DNA of 43,626 bases from an uncultured Oscillospiraceae bacterium (lineage in GTDB: Bacteria > Bacillota > Clostridia > Oscillospirales > JAAYXM01). The DNA lies in the NCBI GenBank assembly GCA_934446465.1, contig CAKSEF010000007.1:1-43626 (forward strand), read 5' to 3'. How positions within the stretch are numbered: the first letter of the stretch is position 1; every line of letters starts with the position of its first letter. Shown in pieces: positions 38,392 to 43,626 of the stretch. The position numbers were made by a program, and so were the translations under genes. The notes below the pieces were generated by a model. The model ran no database searches and was not told the DNA's origin. It was given only the letters and a program-made list of their open reading frames with translations.

Positions 38392-38420
38392 TTGACTTTT
38401 TTAAGATGTTGTACTATAAT
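38392..38420 (+). promoter_or_regulatory. Promoter for the 58-codon gene
   Basis: TTGACT at 38392, 17-base spacer, TATAAT at 38415; AGGAGG follows at 38436-38441. Confidence 0.8.
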
Positions 38421-38443
38421 ATGGCAAAATATTATAGGAGGCA

Positions 38444-38620
38444 ATGTCGTTGTATATCGTTAAGAACGAAAAAGAATTTACGGTTGAAGAGAAAAAGAAC
38501 CATTGGAATGTATTTCGTCGTGAGGGTACGTCGGGCGTGTGCTTGAAGATATATAAGACGACGTGCCCGACGATTGAGGATGTTGTAAAGAGGGTGCGGG
38601 AAAGTGATTTTTTGAAATAA
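38444..38620 (+). CDS. 58-residue accessory (moron-like) protein
   Basis: ATG 38444 with AGGAGG 2-3 bases upstream; the in-frame TTG two codons later has a better-spaced SD and may be the real start. The product is small and basic (EKKNHWNVFRREG, VCLKIYKTTCPTIEDVVKRV). The gene carries its own promoter and terminator, placed between the lysis genes and the tRNA, so it can be expressed from the silent prophage. That layout is typical of morons, genes that alter the lysogen. No family recognised. Confidence 0.65.
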   Translation: MSLYIVKNEKEFTVEEKKNHWNVFRREGTSGVCLKIYKTTCPTIEDVVKRVRESDFLK

Positions 38621-38621
38621 A

Positions 38622-38660
38622 AAAACACCGGCAAGGATTTATCCCTGTCGGTGTTTTCTT
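38622..38660. terminator. Terminator after the 58-codon gene
   Basis: AAAACACCG (38622) pairs with CGGTGTTTT (38649), with an inner GGAT/ATCC, followed by TTTTCTT. A-rich 5' side means it can also stop transcription from the tRNA side. Confidence 0.8.
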
Positions 38661-38709
38661 GTGTACCCGAAAAAACCATTAGAAAAGAAAAGTTCGGATA
38701 ACACTCTTT

Positions 38710-38786
38710 TGGTGACCCATCGGAGATTCGAACTCCGGACACCATGATTAAAAGTCATGTGCTCTACCACCTGAGCTAATGAGTCA
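38710..38786 (-). tRNA. tRNA-Lys (UUU), CCA encoded
   Basis: On the minus strand the acceptor stem TGACTCA pairs with TGGGTCA and is followed by CCA. D arm AGCTCAGGTGGTAGAGC, anticodon loop CTTTTAA (anticodon UUU) on a CATGA/TCATG stem, and T arm CCGGAGTTCGAATCTCCG (with one mismatch) are all seen. Its 3' end faces the prophage, so it is a plausible integration site, the prophage having rebuilt the gene's 3' end on insertion. The left copy would be outside the window. Confidence 0.93.
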
Positions 38787-38807
38787 TGTCTTTTCAACGG
38801 CTTGTAT

Positions 38808-38836
38808 ATTATAACAAATTCAAAAGCATTTGTCAA
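38808..38836 (-). promoter_or_regulatory. tRNA-Lys promoter
   Basis: On the minus strand TTGACA (38836-38831), 17-base spacer, TATAAT (38813-38808), about 20 bases before the tRNA. Confidence 0.85.
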
Positions 38837-39016
38837 TAGGTTATGCAATAAAAAATGTGATATAATTTTTACTTTTCAAAACCCATATATTGTAAAAAAC
38901 AGACATAAAAATACGGGACGCACCATTATATGCGCAAGAAATGAACCTTTTATAGGAGTTATTATCTGCAAATATCGGCTTTTGTCTTTTTCGGATTTAA
39001 AGTTGTATTGCCTGCC
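38837..39016. other. Intergenic region between tRNA and regulator genes
   Basis: The 301 bases between the tRNA and the response regulator hold two divergent promoters (38808-38836 minus, 39017-39045 plus). Between them I see no gene with a ribosome binding site, only AT-rich sequence. Confidence 0.6.
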
Positions 39017-39045
39017 TTGACGGATTTTTGCCAATGTGCTATAAT
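39017..39045 (+). promoter_or_regulatory. Promoter for the two-component operon
   Basis: TTGACG at 39017, 17-base spacer, TATAAT at 39040; AAAAGGGGA precedes ATG 39088. Confidence 0.78.
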
Positions 39046-39087
39046 TATACATATAATGCATTGCGTATTTGAAAAGGGGATTTTTCG

Positions 39088-39762
39088 ATGTTTCATATAC
39101 TTGTCGTTGATGACGACAAAAACACGAGAAAACTTATAGAAGCGGTTCTTCGTCGCGAGAATTTTACCGTTTCGACTTCGGAAAACGGAAAAGATGCGCT
39201 TGAAAAACTTGACGGGGAACATATAGACCTTGTTGTGCTTGATGTTATGATGCCCGAAATGGACGGATATGAATTTACCAAAACTCTCCGTGAATCGGAA
39301 AATGATATTCCGATACTGATGGTGTCAGCAAAGCAACTTCCGACGGACAAGCACAAAGGTTTTTTGGTCGGAACTGATGATTATATAACAAAGCCTATCG
39401 ACGAAGAGGAAATGCTGCTCCGTATAAAGGCTCTTTTGCGGAGAGCAAAAATAGTCAGCGAACACCGCATAGTTGTCGGCAACGTTGTGCTTGATTACGA
39501 TGCGCTGACCGTTACGGGACACGGAACTGTTCAGGAATTGCCGCAGAAAGAGTTTTTGTTGCTTTATAAATTACTGTCATACCCCGGTAAGATTTTTACG
39601 CGTATTCAACTTATGGACGAGATCTGGGGCATGGAATCGGACAGCGGCTGGGAGACCGTGACCGTGCATATAGGACGATTGCGCAAGCGTTTTGAGGGTT
39701 GGAACGAATTTGAAATCGTTTCCGTTCGCGGGCTTGGCTACAAGGCGGTGAAAAACGTATGA
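39088..39762 (+). CDS. OmpR-family response regulator
   Basis: A 224-residue regulator. Receiver domain: VVDDDKNTRK acidic pocket, phosphorylation site in LVVLDVMMPEMDGYE (Asp about 52), switch residues in ILMVSAK and the lysine in YITKPID. Winged-helix output domain from about residue 125 (LPQKEFLLLYKLLSYPGKIFTR, TVTVHIGRLRKRF, IVSVRGLGYKAV). It overlaps its kinase by four bases. The signal is unknown. Confidence 0.95.
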   Translation: MFHILVVDDDKNTRKLIEAVLRRENFTVSTSENGKDALEKLDGEHIDLVVLDVMMPEMDGYEFTKTLRESENDIPILMVSAKQLPTDKHKGFLVGTDDYITKPIDEEEMLLRIKALLRRAKIVSEHRIVVGNVVLDYDALTVTGHGTVQELPQKEFLLLYKLLSYPGKIFTRIQLMDEIWGMESDSGWETVTVHIGRLRKRFEGWNEFEIVSVRGLGYKAVKNV

Positions 39763-40856
39763 GTGAAAAGAAAAAGGGCGTATCATGGAATATTAAATTA
39801 AAAGACCACCCGTCGCGTTTTTCTCTGACAGCGATGTTTGCGAGCTCTGCTTTTGCTATTCTGCTTGCGGCGCTTCTTATCGTCGGTATCCCCGCTTTGG
39901 TACTTGTCAATACCGGCGTTTTGAGTATCGGTGAGGGCGGACTGCTGACGTTCAACCAGTTCATGGTGCTGATGGCGCTTGTTCTGAGTGTTTTCGGCAT
40001 AGCGTTTTCGTTTATATTCGGTCGCTTGTTCATGAAGCCGATAAACACTATAATAAATATGATGAACAGGCTTGCGAGGGGAGAGTATAAATCCCGAATT
40101 GAGTTTGAGGGAATCCTTTCAAAAAATCCGAGCGTAAAAGAAATGACGGACAGTATAAACAAAATGGCGGAGGAACTTGAAAATACCGAGGTGCTCCGCT
40201 CAGACTTCGTCAATAACTTTTCGCACGAATTCAAAACTCCGATAGTGTCGATATCGGGTTTTGCGAAACTTCTGAAAACAGAGAATATTACGGAAGAGCA
40301 GCGTCGGGAATATCTTGACATTATAGAAGAAGAATCCCGTCGCCTGTCCGCAATGGCAACCAACGTTCTGAACCTGACAAAGGTTGAAAATCAAACGATT
40401 TTGACTGACGTTTCAAGTTTTAATCTTTCGGAGCAGATAAGGACCTGTGTTCTCATTCTTGAAGACAAGTGGACGGCAAAACAAATTGACCTGCAACTTG
40501 ATTTTGACGAGATAAGTGTAGTCGGAAGCGAGGAACTTCTGCGTCAGGTATGGCTCAATCTGCTTGACAATGCGATAAAATTCACGCCTTTCGGAGGAAC
40601 GGTTTTTATTCGCATTCGGCAAGACGAAAAAAGCATTTCGGTAGATGTCGCAAATACCGGCAGTTCAATTGCGGAAAAGGACAGGGAACGGGTATTTGCA
40701 AAGTTTTATCAATGCGATATATCTCATTCAACGCAGGGCAACGGAGTCGGGCTTGCCGTTGTCAAACGCATTGTTGATCTGCACTCAGGTATAGTATCCG
40801 TCGAGTCGGAAAACGATATAACGACTTTCATCGTTATGTTGCCGAAAATAAAATAA
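39759..40856 (+). CDS. Sensor histidine kinase
   Basis: A 365-residue kinase. Two membrane helices (about 24-52 and 66-90) enclose a very short outside loop, followed by HAMP (MKPINTIINMMNRLARGEY), the HisKA box with the phospho-accepting His in NNFSHEFKTPI, the N box LLDNAIKFTPFGG and G boxes (VANTGSSI, QGNGVGLAVVK). The tiny loop suggests sensing within the membrane. Ends before a strong terminator. Confidence 0.93.
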   Translation: MSEKKKGVSWNIKLKDHPSRFSLTAMFASSAFAILLAALLIVGIPALVLVNTGVLSIGEGGLLTFNQFMVLMALVLSVFGIAFSFIFGRLFMKPINTIINMMNRLARGEYKSRIEFEGILSKNPSVKEMTDSINKMAEELENTEVLRSDFVNNFSHEFKTPIVSISGFAKLLKTENITEEQRREYLDIIEEESRRLSAMATNVLNLTKVENQTILTDVSSFNLSEQIRTCVLILEDKWTAKQIDLQLDFDEISVVGSEELLRQVWLNLLDNAIKFTPFGGTVFIRIRQDEKSISVDVANTGSSIAEKDRERVFAKFYQCDISHSTQGNGVGLAVVKRIVDLHSGIVSVESENDITTFIVMLPKIK

Positions 40857-40870
40857 GAACGCCAAAATTT

Positions 40871-40915
40871 CGGGGCTGTAAAGAAGCGTAAATTTCTTTA
40901 CAGCCCCGTTTGTTT
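40871..40915 (+). terminator. Strong terminator after the kinase gene
   Basis: A 15-bp perfect stem: CGGGGCTGTAAAGAA (40871) with TTCTTTACAGCCCCG (40894), loop GCGTAAAT, then TTTGTTT. Confidence 0.9.
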
Positions 40916-40990
40916 CGTTTCAGTTTAGATTAGAATGATATTATATATAATAAATAATGTCGAATTACGTCGAAAATACGGAGGTATAAA

Positions 40991-41884
40991 ATGAAACAGG
41001 TAAAAATCATTACCGATTCCTGCTCGGATCTTACTCCCGACCTTATGGAAAAATACGATATTGATTATGCGCAGATGAACACTGTTCTTGACGGCAAAAC
41101 GTCTCCAGCGTCTCTTGCGTGGACTCCCGGTGAAGTTCATGAGTTTTATGAGATAATGCGTTCGGGCAGACGTATAACCACAACGCAGGTTCCCGTTGAG
41201 GAATTCAACCGAGTGTTTACGAAATACATAGAAGCCGGACAGGATATAGTTTATATCGCTTGTTCTTCAAAACAATCGGGTTCCGTCAACACGGCGCACG
41301 TTCTTGCCGAAAAACTGATGAAAGAACATCCCGAAAGAAAGATTTTCTGCATAGACTCCCTCAATGCCTCCATGGGTGAGGGTATGCTTGCGATCGAAGC
41401 CGCACGCCTTGCCGAAAAAGATATGTCCGCGGAAGAGATCAACGAAAAGATTACGGCGATGAGAAAAATAGTCAACGAGTATTGTACCGTTCACTCTCTT
41501 GACGCGCTTCGCCGCGCAGGCAGAGTTAAGGCAACCTCCGCATTTTTCGGAAATCTTATGGGCGTTAAGCCGATAATCATTGCCGACGCCGTAGGCGCTC
41601 AGTCTGCGTTCAAAAAAGTCAAGGGCAGACAGAACTCATTCAAAGAAATCGTTTCCTTACTCAAAGAGTCTATAATCGACCCCGAAAATCAGACGGTTTA
41701 TGTTTTGCACGCCGACTGCGCGGCAGAAGAGGTCGATCAGTTGAAAAGTCTCATTCTTTCGGAAATTCCCTGCAAGGAAATTTATGTAGGTTACATCGGT
41801 CCGATAATCGGCGCTTCGATAGGTCCCGACGCCGTTGCGATATTCGGACTCGGAAAAGAAGTTACATACAATTTGGGAGACTGA
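40991..41884 (+). CDS. fakB: DegV-family fatty acid-binding protein (FakB)
   Basis: A 297-residue protein with CGGAGG before its ATG. DegV features in order: IITDSCSDLTPDLMEKYDI, TTQVPVEEF, DIVYIACSSKQSGSVNTA, FCIDSLNASMGEGML, SLDALRRAGRVK, GVKPII, YIGPIIGASIGPDAVAIFG. FakB holds a fatty acid for phosphorylation by FakA. The kinase gene follows at once, which supports the role in fatty acid use. Confidence 0.9.
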   Translation: MKQVKIITDSCSDLTPDLMEKYDIDYAQMNTVLDGKTSPASLAWTPGEVHEFYEIMRSGRRITTTQVPVEEFNRVFTKYIEAGQDIVYIACSSKQSGSVNTAHVLAEKLMKEHPERKIFCIDSLNASMGEGMLAIEAARLAEKDMSAEEINEKITAMRKIVNEYCTVHSLDALRRAGRVKATSAFFGNLMGVKPIIIADAVGAQSAFKKVKGRQNSFKEIVSLLKESIIDPENQTVYVLHADCAAEEVDQLKSLILSEIPCKEIYVGYIGPIIGASIGPDAVAIFGLGKEVTYNLGD

Positions 41885-41885
41885 A

Positions 41886-43520
41886 ATGAACACGAAGACG
41901 GCAGACGCTCTTCTTTACAAAAAAATGGTGGCGGCGGGCGCTGCAAACCTGAAAGCGCACGCGGCTGAAATAAATGATCTGAATGTGTTTCCGATACCTG
42001 ACGGAGACACGGGCGACAATATGCTTCTGACCGTTCTCGGCGGCGCGGAAGCGGCAGAGGCTCAAACTCTCGGAGAAACGGCAAAAAATATTGCGAACGG
42101 TATGCTTCTTTCCGCGAGAGGAAATTCGGGCGTAATACTTTCGCAATTCTTTGACGGCATAGCGGCGGGGCTTGACGGTGTTGAGACCGCCGATGCAGAA
42201 AAACTTGCTGAGGCGATGAATGAGGGCGTAAAACACGCTTACGCCGCTGTTATGGAACCGACGGAAGGGACTATCCTGACAGTTGCGCGTGAATCTGCGG
42301 AAGCGGCGGGACAACTCGGTGCACAAACCGTTGAAGAATATCTTGACGGATTTTTGGCTGAGGCGAATGCGTCGTTAATGCGCACCCCCGAACTGCTTGC
42401 CGTTCTGAAACAGGCGGGCGTTGTGGATTCCGGAGGTGCGGGGCTTATCCGTATAGTTGAGGGTATGAGGCGTTCTCTCGACGGCAATTTTGACGCAACG
42501 GTCGTCGACGCCCCCAAAATCGGAACCGAAAAACTCGATCTCGGAAAATTTGACGAAAACAGCGTGCTTGAATTCGGTTACTGCACCGAACTTTTGCTCC
42601 GTCTGCAAACGGCAAAGACCGACATTGAAAAGTTTGACGTTTCCGTTATAACGGATTATCTGCAAAACATAGGTAATTCCATTGTCGCTTTCAAAACGGG
42701 AAGCATAGTGAAAATCCATGTTCACACGATGACACCCGATAAGGTTCTCGGCTTTTGCCGCAATTTCGGTGAGTTTTTGACGGTCAAAATCGAGAATATG
42801 TCGTTGCAGCACAATAATACTGAATCTTTCGGAACTGTGGATAAGCCGAAAGAACATAAAAAATACGGTGTTGTGACCGTGGCTTGCGGTGACGGGATAA
42901 GGCAGATGATGCTTGACCTCGGTGCGGATGAAGTCGTAAACGGCGGACAAAGCATGAATCCGTCCGCAAAAGATTTTCTCGATTCTTTTGACAGGGTGAA
43001 TGCCGATACGATATTTGTTCTGCCGAATAACGGTAACGTAATTCTTGCCGCAAAGCAAGCTGCGAAAATGTATGAAAAGGCTGATGTCCGCGTCATTGAA
43101 AGCAAGACCCTCGGTGAGGGACACGCCGCATTGACGATGCTCAACACGGAACTTGATACTCCCGAAGAAGTTGAATCCGAACTTTACGACGCAATGCAAA
43201 ACGTTACCACCGCGGCAGTTTCGACCTGTTCGCGCGATACGGAAAGCAACGGACTCGACCTCTACAAGGGCGAATATATAGGTTTTGTGGGCGACCGCGT
43301 TTTGTCGGCGGACAATGACAGGGTAGACACCGCAAAAAGGCTTATAGATGGCATAGATTTTACGGACAGGGAAATTTGCATTCTCATCTGCGGCAAAGAT
43401 TCCGACGCCGCGGAAACGGAAGAAATAAAGAATTATCTTGCCTCGAAGCATTCAATGTGCGAGATATATGTTATCGACGGCGAACAGGATATATATCATT
43501 ACATAATAATTGTCGAATAA
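41886..43520 (+). CDS. fakA: Fatty acid kinase catalytic subunit (FakA, DAK phosphatase-like)
   Basis: A 544-residue protein starting at ATG 41886, two bases after fakB; an upstream in-frame ATG at 41835 lies inside fakB. N-terminal DhaL-type ATP-binding domain: LNVFPIPDGDTGDNMLLT (Asp ligands for Mg), SARGNSGVILSQFFDGI, EPTEGTILTVARE, VDSGGAGL. Middle and C-terminal domains follow, with FGYCTELLLR, GNSIVAFKTGSIVKIHVHTM and FVLPNNGNVILAAKQAA. It phosphorylates the fatty acid held by FakB to acyl-phosphate. Confidence 0.92.
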   Translation: MNTKTADALLYKKMVAAGAANLKAHAAEINDLNVFPIPDGDTGDNMLLTVLGGAEAAEAQTLGETAKNIANGMLLSARGNSGVILSQFFDGIAAGLDGVETADAEKLAEAMNEGVKHAYAAVMEPTEGTILTVARESAEAAGQLGAQTVEEYLDGFLAEANASLMRTPELLAVLKQAGVVDSGGAGLIRIVEGMRRSLDGNFDATVVDAPKIGTEKLDLGKFDENSVLEFGYCTELLLRLQTAKTDIEKFDVSVITDYLQNIGNSIVAFKTGSIVKIHVHTMTPDKVLGFCRNFGEFLTVKIENMSLQHNNTESFGTVDKPKEHKKYGVVTVACGDGIRQMMLDLGADEVVNGGQSMNPSAKDFLDSFDRVNADTIFVLPNNGNVILAAKQAAKMYEKADVRVIESKTLGEGHAALTMLNTELDTPEEVESELYDAMQNVTTAAVSTCSRDTESNGLDLYKGEYIGFVGDRVLSADNDRVDTAKRLIDGIDFTDREICILICGKDSDAAETEEIKNYLASKHSMCEIYVIDGEQDIYHYIIIVE

Positions 43521-43532
43521 GAGGAAAAGACA

Positions 43533-43626
43533 ATGAAAGCATTTGCATACATAATATCCGCGGTTTTCGCGTATTTTGTTTCGGGACTCAATCCCGCGAT
43601 AATTATGTCGAAAGCGATATATAAAA
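43533..43626 (+). CDS. plsY: Acyl-phosphate glycerol-3-phosphate acyltransferase, N-terminus
   Basis: Starts at ATG 43533 with AGAGGA upstream and runs off the window. The 31 visible residues, MKAFAYIISAVFAYFVSG and LNPAIIMSKAIYK, match the first membrane helix and the following SxNPAIIxSK motif of PlsY. PlsY uses acyl-phosphate to make lysophosphatidic acid, the step after FakA/FakB, so the operon order is functional. Confidence 0.75.
   Translation, partial: MKAFAYIISAVFAYFVSGLNPAIIMSKAIYK

Noticed and set aside
42375..43451. 358-codon minus-strand ORF opposite fakA
   Set aside because: Shadow of the fakA reading frame; no start signals or recognisable motifs.

Overview
The window looks like the chromosome of a low-to-mid GC Gram-positive anaerobe of the Clostridia. 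The signs are consensus sigma-A promoters (TTGACA-17-TATAAT), strong AGGAGG ribosome binding sites, a fakB-fakA-plsY lipid cluster, a tRNA-Lys with encoded CCA, and phage genes of the kinds found in gut Firmicutes siphophages. Roughly 1-38,700 is the right-hand part of a prophage whose integrase and lysogeny end lie left of the window. About 38,700-43,626 is host chromosome. I had no searches; family names rest on motifs, gene order and recognition of the proteins.

Phage early and replication region (1-9,211): a pentapeptide-repeat protein, small membrane proteins, an anchored lytic transglycosylase, then a replication/recombination set: Gp157-like protein, Sak4-like ATPase, a protein with an SSB-like acidic tail, a zinc-finger/TOPRIM/DUF927 primase-helicase, an array of short inverted repeats that looks like an origin, an SF2 helicase and a VRR-NUC nuclease. 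Small cysteine-rich proteins and an HNH endonuclease fusion follow. The small terminase subunit is at 9,215-9,769.

Cargo region (about 9,770-17,740): 8 kb lies between the small and large terminase genes, which are normally adjacent. On the minus strand are an FtsK-like translocase, a ribbon-helix-helix-like protein apparently starting at AUA, and two tiny genes, each faced by a convergent plus-strand promoter-RNA-terminator unit; one pair looks like a type I toxin-antitoxin locus. On the plus strand, in AT-rich DNA, are a serine resolvase, a membrane/EACC1-like protein overlapping an HExxH metallopeptidase, a remnant of a large serine recombinase, a membrane-anchored Mrr-type nuclease fused to an FtsK domain that has lost its Walker motifs, and an RnlA-RnlB toxin-antitoxin pair in which RNase HI is fused to the RnlA toxin. 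This looks like a defence or conflict island carried in the packaging module.

Virion and lysis region (17,820-38,351): large terminase, portal, Mu-F-like protein, scaffold, SU10-type capsid, connectors, tail tube, tail chaperones with a likely -1 frameshift, a tape measure with two separate repeat arrays, tail tip and host-recognition proteins with collagen-like stretches, holin and an M23-SH3 endolysin. A 58-residue gene with its own promoter and terminator sits between lysis and a tRNA-Lys(UUU) gene whose 3' end faces the prophage and probably marks the attachment site.

Host region (38,710-43,626): tRNA-Lys, an OmpR-type response regulator and its histidine kinase, then fakB, fakA and the start of plsY. 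FakA/FakB make acyl-phosphate, which PlsY uses to acylate glycerol-3-phosphate, so the cluster is a coherent phospholipid supply unit.
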